Origin: Pseudomonas bijieensis
GTDB lineage: Bacteria > Pseudomonadota > Gammaproteobacteria > Pseudomonadales > Pseudomonadaceae
Length of the DNA: 64,000 bases
NCBI RefSeq assembly: GCF_013347965.1
Contig: NZ_CP048810.1
Coordinates: 4,091,501 to 4,155,500, forward strand
Direction: 5' to 3'
Made by a program: the position numbers and the translations under genes
Shown: positions 17,818-27,553 of the stretch, piece by piece
How positions within the stretch are numbered: the stretch's first letter is position 1
Layout: the number at the start of each line of letters is the position of its first letter
Notes under the pieces: model-generated
Databases searched by the model: none
What the model was told of the DNA's origin: nothing
Seen by the model: only the letters and a program-made list of their open reading frames with translations

Positions 17818-20697
17818 TCATTCAACCAGGTGTTGCGCCCGCAACAACCCAGCCAACCCTTCAGCCTCTACCGGCCGGCTGATCAGATACCCTTGAACCT
17901 CATCGCAACGTTCGTTCCTGAGGAACTCGAGCTGCTCCTGCCGCTCAACGCCTTCGGCCACTACCTTGAGCGACAACCCATGGGCCATTGCAATGATTGC
18001 CCGGGTAATGGCCGTGTCCACGCTGCCCTCGCCCAACCCACGAATGAATGCCTGGTCGATCTTCACGTAATCCACCGGGATACGCTTGAGGTAACTCAGC
18101 GATGAGTAACCGGTGCCAAAATCGTCGATCGCCAGCTTGACCCCAAGGTCACGCAATTGCTGGAACGTGGCGATGATGTGCTCGACGCTGTCGAGCAACT
18201 GGCTTTCGGTCAGCTCCAACTCCAGGTATTGGGGTTCCAGGCCGGTTTCTTCCAGCACTTGCCGCACCAGGCTGACCAGCTTGCCCTGGCGCAATTGATG
18301 CACCGACAGATTGACTGACACCCTGATCGGCGCGAGCCCCTGGCGCTGCCATTCGCATGCCTGCCAACAAGCCTGGCGCAACACGAATTCGCCAATCGGC
18401 CCGATCAACCCGGTTTCTTCGGCCAGGCCGATGAAATCCCCCGGAGGCACCCGGCCCATGACCGGGTGATCCCAACGCACCAGCGCCTCGGCGGCGTTCA
18501 GGCGACCGGTCGCCAGGCACAGTTTTGGTTGATAAAAGACCTTCAGCTGCCGCTCTTCCAAGGCCTTGCGCAGTTGATTTTCCAGTTGCAGGCGCTCCAG
18601 CGTGCTGGCCTGGAGGCTGTCGGTGTAGAACTGGAAGTTGTTGCCCCCCAGATGCTTGGCATGCTGCATGGCCATGTTCGCCTGGCTGACCAGCGTTGCA
18701 ACTTCCCGCGTATTGTCAGGCAACAGGCTGATGCCGATGGAGGCACTGAGCACCAGTTCATGGCCTTCGATGGTCAGCGGCACTCGCAACTTGGCGGCCA
18801 GTCGGGTCGCCACCCGCGCCAGGCTTGAAAGGTTGCCATAGGCATCGAACAACACCGCAAACTCATCGCCGGACAGCCGGGCGATGGTATCCGCCTCGGG
18901 CAGTGCATTGATCAGGCGTCGGGCCATTTTCTGCAACAACTGGTCGGCGATGTCATGACCAAGGCTGTCGTTGAGCAATTTGAAACGGTCCAGGTTGATA
19001 TGCAGCAACGCCAGGCTGCGCCGTCCACCCTGGCGCACACGCTGATGGGCCTCGTGCAGGCGCTCACGAAACAGCGAGCGATTGGCCAACCCGGTCAATT
19101 CGTCGTAATGGGTCAGGTAGCGCATTCGCTCTTCGGATTCGCGTCGCGCCGAAAGATCGGCGAAGAAGCCTACGATATGACTGACATTTCCCCGAGCATT
19201 GCGCACGACATTCAGTTGCAGCCATTGCGGGTACAGTTCGCCGTTGGCTCGCGCCTCTACCAGCTCACCCTGCCAGGTGCCGTGCTGCTTGAGCGATTGG
19301 CGAATGACGGGGTAGTGCCGGCGCGCGTCGCGGCTGCACGGCAGCTCAACTACATTGCGCCCGAGCATGTCATCGATATCGAACCCGGTGACCCGGGTGA
19401 ACGCCTGGTTGGCAGCGAGTAGTACGTAGTTGGGGTCGAAAATCACGATACCTTCGCTGGCGGCCTCGAACACCGTGGCCGCCAGTTGCCGTTGCTGCTC
19501 GAGCTCCTTGCTGGCGCTGATGTCGCGCCGGGTGCCGACCATACGCAGCACCCGTCCGCTCTCGCTACGCTCCACCGCCCGGCCACGGTCTTCGATCCAG
19601 ACCCAGTGACCATCGCCGTGACGCACGCGGTATTCGATCTGGTAATCCTCGCTGCGGCCCTTGAGGTGTTCGACCAAGGCTCGCTTGAGCGCCGGCAGGT
19701 CTTGGGGGTGCAGCCGCGGGGTGAGATGGCTGAGCATCGCCGTGACGTATTCGGGCTCCAGGCCGAACAGTTCCTTGAGCTGAGTGTGGTGGACTTCATC
19801 AGTCTGCAGATTCCAATCCCACAACCCCAACTCACTGGCCTTCAGAGCCAGGGCCAGACGCGCCTCGCTCTTGCGCAGGGCCTGGCTGGCGACCTCCAGT
19901 TCAAGACTGCGCTGCGCTACCCGCGCCTCCAGGCCAACCTGGGCCGCCCGCAGTTGCTCCTCGGCACAACGACGTTGCTCGACCTCCCGGGCCAGCGCGG
20001 TGTTGAGCTCAACGCTCCGGGCCTGCGTCTGCTGCAAGTGCTCGATCAGCGCCTGGTTCTGGAAACGGCGCAGCATGCCGCTTTTGATCAACCGGTTGAC
20101 TTGCCAGGCCACCACGCTCAGCGAGACCAGCACAATCAGCCCAAGCCAGCCCCACCCGCGTTGCTGCTCATCGCCCCCCCAGAAGAGATAGCCAATGGCC
20201 GGCAACAGGCAGGGCAAGGTAAAGGACAGGAACGCAGGCAGACTCACCGCGTAGGCCACGCTGGCCGACAGGGCGGCCGCGCCAATCAGGCCGAACACCC
20301 AGGCCTGCTGCTGGAAGCTGTCGGCCGGGACCAGCGCGATGCCAGCCCCGGCCAACGTCAGGCCGGTCATCGCCGAACCCAGCAAAAACATACGCAGCCA
20401 GATCGGGTGCGCCTGGCGGCTTGGCATGGCCGAATCGAAAGCGGCCACCTGGATCACCCGCAACGCCACCAGTGACAACAACCAGACGAGCCAGACGCTG
20501 ACCAGGAAATAGCGCCGCGGCTCCCATAACAGCGCGGCGCAGACCAGACCGTTGAGCAACATGAACAGCGTAGGCAGCAGTGAGCCTTGATACAGCAGAC
20601 GTGTGCGCTCGACCGCCATCTCCATGGCGTACTGCTTATAGATGACCCGCGGTTCCACACTGGGGCCCGCCGGATCGGAATTGAGGGTCATTGGCAC
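17818..20697 (-). CDS. Membrane PAS-GGDEF-EAL c-di-GMP signalling protein
   Basis: 959 residues. Residues of about 35-215 hold five or six transmembrane helices (LFMLLNGLVCAALLW; WLVWLLSLVALRVI), then a coiled coil (~220-275), a PAS domain (~285-395), a second PAS (~400-525), GGDEF (~535-690) and EAL (~705-950). The GGDEF loop reads SGDEF at residues 609-613 and no RxxD inhibitory site precedes it; the EAL motif at 737-739 (EALVRW) and the DDFGTGYSSL loop are intact. It is therefore more likely a phosphodiesterase than a cyclase, although SGDEF may keep some activity. c-di-GMP controls the switch between motility and biofilm. Signal sensed by the membrane part is unknown. Confidence 0.9.
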   Translation of the reverse strand: MPMTLNSDPAGPSVEPRVIYKQYAMEMAVERTRLLYQGSLLPTLFMLLNGLVCAALLWEPRRYFLVSVWLVWLLSLVALRVIQVAAFDSAMPSRQAHPIWLRMFLLGSAMTGLTLAGAGIALVPADSFQQQAWVFGLIGAAALSASVAYAVSLPAFLSFTLPCLLPAIGYLFWGGDEQQRGWGWLGLIVLVSLSVVAWQVNRLIKSGMLRRFQNQALIEHLQQTQARSVELNTALAREVEQRRCAEEQLRAAQVGLEARVAQRSLELEVASQALRKSEARLALALKASELGLWDWNLQTDEVHHTQLKELFGLEPEYVTAMLSHLTPRLHPQDLPALKRALVEHLKGRSEDYQIEYRVRHGDGHWVWIEDRGRAVERSESGRVLRMVGTRRDISASKELEQQRQLAATVFEAASEGIVIFDPNYVLLAANQAFTRVTGFDIDDMLGRNVVELPCSRDARRHYPVIRQSLKQHGTWQGELVEARANGELYPQWLQLNVVRNARGNVSHIVGFFADLSARRESEERMRYLTHYDELTGLANRSLFRERLHEAHQRVRQGGRRSLALLHINLDRFKLLNDSLGHDIADQLLQKMARRLINALPEADTIARLSGDEFAVLFDAYGNLSSLARVATRLAAKLRVPLTIEGHELVLSASIGISLLPDNTREVATLVSQANMAMQHAKHLGGNNFQFYTDSLQASTLERLQLENQLRKALEERQLKVFYQPKLCLATGRLNAAEALVRWDHPVMGRVPPGDFIGLAEETGLIGPIGEFVLRQACWQACEWQRQGLAPIRVSVNLSVHQLRQGKLVSLVRQVLEETGLEPQYLELELTESQLLDSVEHIIATFQQLRDLGVKLAIDDFGTGYSSLSYLKRIPVDYVKIDQAFIRGLGEGSVDTAITRAIIAMAHGLSLKVVAEGVERQEQLEFLRNERCDEVQGYLISRPVEAEGLAGLLRAQHLVE

Positions 20698-20952
20698 TGT
20701 TCTTGTTCTTATTCAGTGGAGCGTGGAGAACCCGAAGCGAGCACCGAGCATACACAAGCCATGGGCCATCCCACACTGCCCCAGCTCATAAAAACGCTGA
20801 AAAAAGTCGCTGTTTCATTGGGTGGCGACGCTCTCGAGCGAGCCCCGCCAATGGCTGTAGCCTGTGACCCACCGGTCATCCACAACCGGTCTTTTATCGG
20901 CTGATGCAAAGCTCGGTTTGCCCGGGGTGACGCCGCACCCTAGAATGCCCCG

Positions 20953-23136
20953 ATGCGCGATGATCTCTCCCTTCTGCTGAACTCCCTCAACGATGCCCAA
21001 CGCCAGGCCGTAGCAGCCTCCGTGGGTCGTCAGTTGGTCCTGGCCGGTGCTGGCTCCGGTAAAACCCGAGTGCTGGTGCACCGTATCGCCTGGTTGATCC
21101 AGGTCGAGAACGCCTCGCCCCATTCGATCCTGTCGGTGACATTCACCAACAAGGCCGCGGCCGAGATGCGCCATCGCATCGAGCAACTGATGGGCATCAA
21201 CCCCGCCGGCATGTGGGTCGGCACGTTCCACGGCCTGGCGCACCGCTTGTTGCGGGCGCACTGGCAGGAAGCCGGGCTGAGCCAGACCTTCCAGATCCTG
21301 GACAGCGACGACCAGCAACGCCTGGTCAAGCGGGTGATCCGCGAGCTGGGCCTGGACGAGCAACGCTGGCCGGCCCGCCAGGCGCAATGGTTCATCAATG
21401 GCCAGAAAGACGAAGGCTTGCGCCCGCAGCACATCCAGGCCAGCGGCGACCTGTTCCTGGCGACCATGCGTAGCATCTATGAAGCCTACGAGGCGGCGTG
21501 CCAACGCGCCGGGGTCATCGACTTCTCCGAGCTGCTGCTCCGGGCCCTGGACCTGTGGCGCGACCACCCAGGCCTGCTGGCCCACTATCAAAAGCGCTTC
21601 CGGCATGTATTGGTGGACGAGTTCCAGGACACCAACGCCGTGCAATACGCCTGGTTGCGCCTGCTCGCCAAGGGCGGCGACAGCCTGATGGTGGTGGGTG
21701 ACGACGACCAGTCGATCTACGGCTGGCGCGGTGCCAAGATCGAGAACATTCACCAGTATTCGGCGGACTTCCCCGACGCCGAAGTCATCCGCCTGGAACA
21801 GAACTACCGCTCCACCGCCGGCATCCTCAAGGCCGCTAACGCCCTGATCGCCAACAACACCGGGCGCCTGGGCAAGGAATTGTGGACCGATGGCGGCGAA
21901 GGCGAAGCGATCAACCTCTACGCCGCCTTCAACGAACACGATGAAGCCCGCTACGTGGTGGAAACCATCGAAAGCGCGCTGAAAACCGGCCTGGCCCGCA
22001 GCGACATCGCCATCCTGTACCGCTCCAACGCCCAGTCGCGGGTACTGGAAGAGGCGTTGCTGCGCGAACGGATCCCGTACCGCATCTACGGCGGCCAGCG
22101 CTTCTTCGAGCGCGCCGAAATCAAGAACGCCATGGCCTACCTGCGCCTGATCGAAGGTCGCGGCAACGACGCGGCCCTGGAGCGGGTGATCAACGTGCCG
22201 ACGCGGGGCATTGGCGAGAAAACCGTCGAAGCCATTCGTGATCACGCCCGCCACAGCCACGTCTCCATGTGGGAAGGCATGCGTCAGCTGGTCGCCAACA
22301 AAGGCGTGACCGGTCGCGCCGCCGGTGCGCTGAAGGCGTTCATGGACCTGATCGAGGACCTGGCCGCCAAGTGTGGGGAGATGCCGCTGCACTTGATGAC
22401 CCAGACCGTCATCGAGCAATCCGGCCTGATCGCCTACCACGAAGCGGAAAAGGGCGAGAAAGGCCAGGCCCGGGTGGAAAACCTCGAGGAACTGGTCAGC
22501 GCCGCACGCAACTTCGAAAACACCGAAGAAGACGCAGACCTGTCACCGCTGTCGGCCTTCCTGGGCCATGCCTCCCTGGAGGCCGGCGACACCCAGGCCG
22601 ACGAGCATGAAGACAGCATCCAACTGATGACCCTGCACAGCGCCAAGGGCCTGGAATTCCCCTACGTGTTCCTCGTGGGCATGGAAGAAGGCCTGTTCCC
22701 CCACAAGATGAGCCTGGAAGAACCTGGGCGTCTGGAAGAAGAACGGCGCCTGGCCTATGTCGGTATCACCCGCGCCATGCAGAACCTGGTACTGACCTAC
22801 GCCGAAACCCGACGCTTGTATGGCAGCGAGACCTACAACAAGGTGTCGCGCTTCGTACGTGAAGTACCGAAGGGCCTGATTCAGGAAGTGCGGCTGTCCA
22901 ACAGTGTCAGCCGACCGTTCGGTGGCGGCCAGCAACAGAGCACCAGCAGCCTGTTCGGCGGTAGCGACATCCCGGAAACCGGCTTCAGCCTTGGCCAGAC
23001 CGTGCGGCATTCGGTATTCGGCGACGGCGTGATCCTCAACTTCGAAGGTGCCGGGGCCCAGGCCCGGGTGCAGGTGAACTTCAGCGAAGGCAGCAAGTGG
23101 CTGATGCTGGGGTATGCCAAGTTGGAAGCGATCTAA
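20953..23136 (+). CDS. uvrD: DNA helicase II
   Basis: 727 residues, the usual length of Pseudomonas UvrD. Superfamily 1 motifs appear in order: Walker A AGAGSGKT (31-38), TFTNKAAAEMRHRI (Ia), DEFQDTN (II), DDDQSIYGWRGA (III), QNYRSTAGIL (IV), TLHSAKGLEFPYVFLVGMEE (V), and RRLAYVGITRA (VI). The C-terminal Tudor-like segment (VRHSVFGDGVILNFEG) is present. It unwinds DNA 3'-5' in nucleotide excision and mismatch repair and removes stalled RNA polymerase. It is a single gene, divergent from the GGDEF-EAL gene across 255 bp, with no clear LexA box seen. Confidence 0.95.
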   Translation: MRDDLSLLLNSLNDAQRQAVAASVGRQLVLAGAGSGKTRVLVHRIAWLIQVENASPHSILSVTFTNKAAAEMRHRIEQLMGINPAGMWVGTFHGLAHRLLRAHWQEAGLSQTFQILDSDDQQRLVKRVIRELGLDEQRWPARQAQWFINGQKDEGLRPQHIQASGDLFLATMRSIYEAYEAACQRAGVIDFSELLLRALDLWRDHPGLLAHYQKRFRHVLVDEFQDTNAVQYAWLRLLAKGGDSLMVVGDDDQSIYGWRGAKIENIHQYSADFPDAEVIRLEQNYRSTAGILKAANALIANNTGRLGKELWTDGGEGEAINLYAAFNEHDEARYVVETIESALKTGLARSDIAILYRSNAQSRVLEEALLRERIPYRIYGGQRFFERAEIKNAMAYLRLIEGRGNDAALERVINVPTRGIGEKTVEAIRDHARHSHVSMWEGMRQLVANKGVTGRAAGALKAFMDLIEDLAAKCGEMPLHLMTQTVIEQSGLIAYHEAEKGEKGQARVENLEELVSAARNFENTEEDADLSPLSAFLGHASLEAGDTQADEHEDSIQLMTLHSAKGLEFPYVFLVGMEEGLFPHKMSLEEPGRLEEERRLAYVGITRAMQNLVLTYAETRRLYGSETYNKVSRFVREVPKGLIQEVRLSNSVSRPFGGGQQQSTSSLFGGSDIPETGFSLGQTVRHSVFGDGVILNFEGAGAQARVQVNFSEGSKWLMLGYAKLEAI

Positions 23137-23165
23137 AAATTTGCTAAACCCTGTGGAGCAAGGCT

Positions 23166-23256
23166 TGTGGGAGCAAGGCTTGCCCGCGAGGCGGTGGCGC
23201 ATCCGACATAGATGCGTCAGATAGATCGCTATCGCGGGCAAGCCTTGCTCCCACAG
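23166..23256. repeat. REP doublet, class II variant
   Basis: Arms TTGTGGGAGCAAGGCTTGCC and GGGCAAGCCTTGCTCCCACA. It occupies a third of the 317-bp gap between uvrD and the Tim44-like gene; the rest of that gap shows no gene. Confidence 0.9.
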
Positions 23257-23453
23257 ATACCTTCCCCTACCCATACTAGTTTTCCGATAGAACTTGTCCC
23301 CCTTTCCTACAGCCCAAAGCGAACAAGCCCTCTTGCGCGGCGAAGCTGAACCTAACCTGTCACGCAAAAGCCCGAAACACTCTGTCGCTAGCCAGCAACA
23401 GTTCAGCTGTGCAACATGGCGCGCGTGCTATCCACAAATGGGAATGCCTTTAT

Positions 23454-24329
23454 ATGAAACGTTTTCTTAGCATCGCCATGGCGCTGTGCATCGGCCTGAC
23501 GATGGCCATCGACGCCAATGCCGCCAAGCGTTTTGGCGGTGGTAAAAGTTCGGGCGCAGCCCCGACTCACCAGACCAGCCAGATGGCGCCGTCCTCTGCC
23601 GCCGGGTCCACTGCCGCCACCGCAGGCGCGGCCGGTGCCGCGGGCGCAGCCACCAAGGCCAGCGGTGCTTCGCGCTGGCTCGGCCCCCTGGCCGGCATCG
23701 CCGCCGGTGGCTTGCTCGCTTCCATGTTCATGGGCGACGGCTTCCAGGGCATGCAAATCTTCGACATCCTGATCATGGCGGTCATCGCCTTCCTGGTCTT
23801 CCGCTTCATTGCCGCCCGTCGTCGCAAGCAGCAGGAGCAATTGGCTCCGGCCGGCCACGCGCCGATGCAGCGTGAAGTGTTCAACCAGCAGCCTGCCAGC
23901 GGCTCGATCTTCGGTGGTTCGGCAGCGCCTGTGGCCGCCCGTCCGGTCATCAACGCGCCGGCCTGGTTCAACGAGCAACGCTTCATCGAAGCCGCGCGCA
24001 GCCACTTCATGTCCTTGCAGCAACACTGGGACGCGAACGAAATGGACAAGATCGCCGAGTTCGTGACCCCGCAACTGCTGGAGTTCCTCAAGCGCGAGCG
24101 GGCCGAGCTGGGTGATGGCTTCCAGTCCACCTACATCGACAATCTCCAGGTGCAACTGGACGGTGTCGACGATCGCGCCGACAAGACCATCGCCACCCTG
24201 ACCTTCAGCGGTGTGTCGAAGGATTCTCGCTTCGACAAGGGCGAAGCGTTCAGCGAAAGCTGGAACATGGAACGTGCCCAGGGTGACGACCAGCCTTGGC
24301 TGGTAGCCGGCATCCGCCAGAACGGTTGA
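23454..24329 (+). CDS. Tim44-like domain membrane protein
   Basis: 291 residues from ATG 23454 (GGGA upstream). An N-terminal signal or anchor (FLSIAMALCIGLTMAIDANA) is followed by a low-complexity Gly/Ser/Ala/Thr region (about residues 25-75), a second hydrophobic stretch (IFDILIMAVIAFLVFRFIAA) and a C-terminal Tim44/MRPL45-type domain with the sequence FIEAARSHFMSLQQHWDAND-like start and KDSRFDKGEAFSESWNMER. The bacterial members are inner-membrane proteins of unknown role, related to the matrix part of the mitochondrial import motor. A strong terminator follows. Function beyond membrane association is not inferable. Confidence 0.85.
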   Translation: MKRFLSIAMALCIGLTMAIDANAAKRFGGGKSSGAAPTHQTSQMAPSSAAGSTAATAGAAGAAGAATKASGASRWLGPLAGIAAGGLLASMFMGDGFQGMQIFDILIMAVIAFLVFRFIAARRRKQQEQLAPAGHAPMQREVFNQQPASGSIFGGSAAPVAARPVINAPAWFNEQRFIEAARSHFMSLQQHWDANEMDKIAEFVTPQLLEFLKRERAELGDGFQSTYIDNLQVQLDGVDDRADKTIATLTFSGVSKDSRFDKGEAFSESWNMERAQGDDQPWLVAGIRQNG

Positions 24330-24361
24330 ACCTTTGCGCGGTTTGCATGTTGAAATAAAAG

Positions 24362-24386
24362 AACCCCGGCCCAGGCCGGGGTTTTC
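24362..24386 (+). terminator. Rho-independent terminator after the Tim44-like gene
   Basis: AACCCCGGCC / GGCCGGGGTT stem with a minimal loop followed by TTTTCC, 33 bp after the stop codon. Confidence 0.85.
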
Positions 24387-24469
24387 CATTTCGCGGTTGC
24401 ATCTATAGCGAGCTACTGTATAAACCGCTCCATGTAGAACCGCGCCATCGAGAAAAGAGGATCCCGGAC

Positions 24470-24877
24470 GTGGAAGAAATCATCGAACAATTGCGTGAAG
24501 CCAACGAGCCCGTGCCGGTCCCGCTGGAGTTGCCCGACGAAGACCTGCTGGTAGAGATCGAAGAACAGCTGTTCATCGATATCCCATTCGTCTTCAGAGA
24601 GTTTTTGCTGACCGTCAGCGATGTTGTCTATGGCAGTCTGGAACCGGTGACCGTCACCGATCCACAATCCCACACCTACCTGCCAGACGTGGCCGCCAAT
24701 GCCTGGGATGCCGGTGTCGACCGCAGCCTGATCCCGATCTGCCAGGACGGCGACGATTACTACTGCGTCGAAGAAGACGGCACTGTGGTGCTGTGGCAAG
24801 CCGAAGAAGAACTGATCGCCGAAGAAACCTGGGAATCGGTCTGGCACTGGGCCCGGGACGTCTGGCTGGAAAGCTGA
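24470..24877 (+). CDS. SMI1/KNR4-family protein
   Basis: 135 residues from GTG 24470, with AAGAGGA about 10 bases upstream. It is very acidic and shows the SMI1/KNR4 (SUKH) pattern: EIEEQLFIDIPFVFREFLL near the N-terminus, then YLPDVAANAWDAGVDRSLIP, ICQDGDDYYCVEEDGTVVLW and the C-terminal tryptophan-rich ESVWHWARDVWLE. Members include many immunity proteins against polymorphic toxins, but a version at this genomic position is a conserved single gene in pseudomonads and no toxin is adjacent. Role unknown. Confidence 0.82.
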   Translation: MEEIIEQLREANEPVPVPLELPDEDLLVEIEEQLFIDIPFVFREFLLTVSDVVYGSLEPVTVTDPQSHTYLPDVAANAWDAGVDRSLIPICQDGDDYYCVEEDGTVVLWQAEEELIAEETWESVWHWARDVWLES

Positions 24878-24890
24878 GCCCCGACGCTGG

Positions 24891-26654
24891 TCAATGCCCG
24901 GACGATTCCTTGTGATTGTCCAGGGTTTCAAGCAAGGCCACCTGCATCCGCGTATGCAGGCGGATGAACCAGCGCCAGAGCAGTGCCGCCACGGCAGTCG
25001 CCACCACGGCGATCAATACCAGTAACTTGTTGGTCGGCAGAATGCTGGCCGACAAGGCTGCCAATAACAGGAAAATCACCAGCAGCGAGAGAATCGGGAT
25101 CACTTCGGCGATCACCCGACGCACCCGCTGTGTATGGCGGCCAGCCATCTCCGGCTTCACGCCCATCTCCGCCAGCAACATCGACAGCGCCTTGAGCTTG
25201 CGGTAGGCGGCGATCAGGAACGGCAGCGACAGCAGCAACGCCCCGCCCCAGATCAACGCCTTCTGCCAGCTCGGGTCGCTGATCCAGGCTTGCAGGTAAG
25301 CCGACATCCGCTCGGCAAAATAACCGCCCGAGACAAAAATCGCGATGACCAGCGCCAGGTTGACCCCGACCTGCAGCAAGATCCGCCGGATCATCGACGC
25401 CACCATCGCTCCTTCGCCATGGGGCTGGATGCTGCGCAGCCATTCGCCATACATCCCCAATACCCGGGTCAGCCGTTGCGGCATAACCGTCGCCAGCCTG
25501 ACGGACAGCGGGTCGGCGGCCCGGATCAGGTAAGGCGTGAGCAGTGTGGTCAACACCGAGACGGCGACCGCGACCGGATAAAGGAAGTCGCTGGTGACCT
25601 GCAGGGTCATCCCCAATGACGCAATGATGAAGGAGAATTCGCCGATCTGCGAAAGCCCCATCCCAACTCGCAGCGAGGTGCGTCCGTCGTTGCCGGCGAT
25701 AAAGGCACCGAGGCCGCAGGACAGCATCTTGCCGAGCACCACGGCGCCCGTGATCACCGCAATCGGCCAGGCGTACTGCAGCAATATCGCCGGATCGAGC
25801 ATCAGCCCGATGGCGACGAAGAAAATCGCGCTGAACAGATCACGCACCGGCTCCACCAGCCGCTCGATTTTCAGCAGTTGCCGGGACTCGGCCATGATCG
25901 CCCCGATCAGGAACGCCCCGAGCACCATGCTGTATTCCAGCTTCACCACCAACAGGCAGAAACCGAAGCACAGGCCCAGCACGGTGATCAGCAGCATTTC
26001 GTTGCTTTCGAACTTCGCCACGTAGGCCAGCACCCTCGGCACCAGCAGAATGCCGATGACCAACGCCACGATCATGAACAACGACAGCTTGCCGACCGTG
26101 GAAAACACCTCGCCGGAGCTCACGGTGCCGCTGACGGCAATGCTCGACAGCAAGGCGATGATGCCAATGCCCAGGATATCCTCGACGATCAACACCCCGA
26201 AAATCAGCTGCGCGAAACGCTCGTTCTTCATCTTCAGGTCGTTGAGGGCCTTGACGATGATGGTGGTGGAGGAAATGGCCAGGATCGCGCCGAGGAACAG
26301 CGAGTCCATGGTGCTCCACTCGAACCAGCGACCGATTTCATAGCCGATCCAGATCATCAGCACGATTTCGAGGAACGCCGCGATGAAGGCCGTGGCCCCG
26401 ACCTTGAACAGTTTGCGCAGGCTGAATTCCAGGCCCAGGCAAAACATCAGGAAGATCACCCCGAGTTCGGCCAGGGTCTTGATCGTGTCTTCGTCGTGGA
26501 TAAAGCCGAACGGCGGCGTATGCGGGCCAATGATGAAGCCGGCCACGATGTAGCCCAATACCACCGGCTGTTTGAAACGATGAAAGAGTACGGTCACCAA
26601 CCCCGCCGCCATCATGATGATCGCCAAGTCCTGAATGAAGCTGATGGCATGCAT
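24891..26654 (-). CDS. CPA2-family cation:proton antiporter (KefB/YbaL type) lacking an RCK domain
   Basis: 587 residues. The N-terminal ~390 residues form the Na+/H+ exchanger core with many helices (LGYIVAGFIIGPHTPPFGF; FLMFCLGLEFSLRKLFKVGA; the VEDILGIGIIALLSSIA segment carries the conserved acidic pair). KefB and KefC continue with a cytoplasmic NAD-binding RCK domain; here the C-terminal ~200 residues instead have three or four more hydrophobic segments (VGVNLALVIAIFVSGGYFAE; EVIPILSLLVIFLLLAALSA). It probably exchanges K+ or Na+ for protons across the inner membrane, without glutathione or nucleotide gating. It ends 13 bp from the convergent SMI1/KNR4 gene. Confidence 0.88.
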   Translation of the reverse strand: MHAISFIQDLAIIMMAAGLVTVLFHRFKQPVVLGYIVAGFIIGPHTPPFGFIHDEDTIKTLAELGVIFLMFCLGLEFSLRKLFKVGATAFIAAFLEIVLMIWIGYEIGRWFEWSTMDSLFLGAILAISSTTIIVKALNDLKMKNERFAQLIFGVLIVEDILGIGIIALLSSIAVSGTVSSGEVFSTVGKLSLFMIVALVIGILLVPRVLAYVAKFESNEMLLITVLGLCFGFCLLVVKLEYSMVLGAFLIGAIMAESRQLLKIERLVEPVRDLFSAIFFVAIGLMLDPAILLQYAWPIAVITGAVVLGKMLSCGLGAFIAGNDGRTSLRVGMGLSQIGEFSFIIASLGMTLQVTSDFLYPVAVAVSVLTTLLTPYLIRAADPLSVRLATVMPQRLTRVLGMYGEWLRSIQPHGEGAMVASMIRRILLQVGVNLALVIAIFVSGGYFAERMSAYLQAWISDPSWQKALIWGGALLLSLPFLIAAYRKLKALSMLLAEMGVKPEMAGRHTQRVRRVIAEVIPILSLLVIFLLLAALSASILPTNKLLVLIAVVATAVAALLWRWFIRLHTRMQVALLETLDNHKESSGH

Positions 26655-26935
26655 GTCGGGGCTCCCTGTTCAAAATGACTCACTGCAGAGCTGGAGAAAT
26701 CCGTTTCCTCTGTAGGAATTGCCCTCGCAATGGGCTTTTGAAGGGTAACACCGCGACTTCCGACAAAAAGACGGTGCAATATATGGAAACAGATCCATCG
26801 GCGCGTGACGGCAACCACAGCCGCAGCGTCCCGATATCGGTGGTTTTTAAAACCTGGGTGACCTGTGTACAGGCCCCTCACCAGCACCCGCAGAGGTGCC
26901 CCTCCACAATTGCTGCCTTGAACCGTGAGTACGTT

Positions 26936-27421
26936 ATGGAACCCGGAAACGCCCAACTGTCGATGACGGTGTTGATGACCCCCGATATGGCCAACTTCTC
27001 TGGCAATGTCCATGGCGGCACCCTGCTCAAATACCTCGACGAAGTCGCCTACGCCTGCGCCAGCCGTTACGCCGGGCGCTATGTGGTGACCTTGTCGGTA
27101 GACCAGGTGATCTTTCGTGAGCCGATTCACGTCGGCGAGTTGGTGACCTTCCTGGCCTCGGTGAACTACACCGGCAACACGTCGATGGAAGTGGGCATCA
27201 AAGTCGTGACCGAAAATATTCGCGAACGCTCGGTACGCCACACCAACAGTTGCTTCTTCACCATGGTGGCGGTGGATGACCAGCGTAAACCCGCGCCCGT
27301 ACCGCCATTGCAGCCGCAAAACAGCGAAGCGAAACGCCGCTACGAACAGGCCCAGCAACGTCGGCAGATTCGTCAGGAACTGGAGCGACGCTACCAGGAG
27401 ATCAAGGCGGATGGGCCTTGA
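26936..27421 (+). CDS. Acyl-CoA thioesterase (hotdog fold, YciA/BFIT type)
   Basis: 161 residues from ATG 26936; the frame extends further upstream but homologous sequence starts at MEPGNAQLSMTVLMTPDMAN. The hotdog core is readable as NFSGNVHGGTLLKYLDEVAY (the Asp in LDEVAY is the catalytic acid), ALSVDQ-like VVTLSVDQVIFREPIHVGEL, and STSMEVGI-type NTSMEVGIKVVTE. The C-terminal ~35 residues are charged and helical (KRRYEQAQQRRQIRQELERR). It hydrolyses acyl-CoA to free acid and CoA in the cytoplasm; chain-length preference is unknown. It is divergent from the antiporter gene across about 280 bp in which I see no further gene. Confidence 0.88.
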   Translation: MEPGNAQLSMTVLMTPDMANFSGNVHGGTLLKYLDEVAYACASRYAGRYVVTLSVDQVIFREPIHVGELVTFLASVNYTGNTSMEVGIKVVTENIRERSVRHTNSCFFTMVAVDDQRKPAPVPPLQPQNSEAKRRYEQAQQRRQIRQELERRYQEIKADGP

Positions 27422-27439
27422 TCGGTCACTTAAAAAAAT

Positions 27440-27527
27440 GTGGGAGCGGGCTTGCTCGCGAAAGCGCAGTGTCAGGCAGCATTTAGCTAACTGATTCACC
27501 GCTTTCGCGAGCAAGCCCGCTCCCACA
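27440..27527. repeat. REP doublet, class II (GTGGGAGCGGGCTTGC variant)
   Basis: GTGGGAGCGGGCTTGCTCGC and GCGAGCAAGCCCGCTCCCAC face each other between two convergent genes. Confidence 0.92.
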
Positions 27528-27553
27528 GGGGTTTCATGGCGCTTGCTGATGGG

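Noticed and set aside
20815..22440. 541-codon open frame antisense to uvrD
   Set aside because: No motif or credible ribosome-binding site; all SF1 helicase motifs lie on the plus strand.
23166..23256. CRISPR-like short repeats in intergenic regions
   Set aside because: The repeats are inverted REP doublets at dispersed sites, not regularly spaced direct repeats with unique spacers.
26675..26935. N-terminal extension of the thioesterase
   Set aside because: The in-frame upstream codons lack homology to the hotdog family and lie in the divergent promoter region; ATG 26936 starts the recognisable domain.
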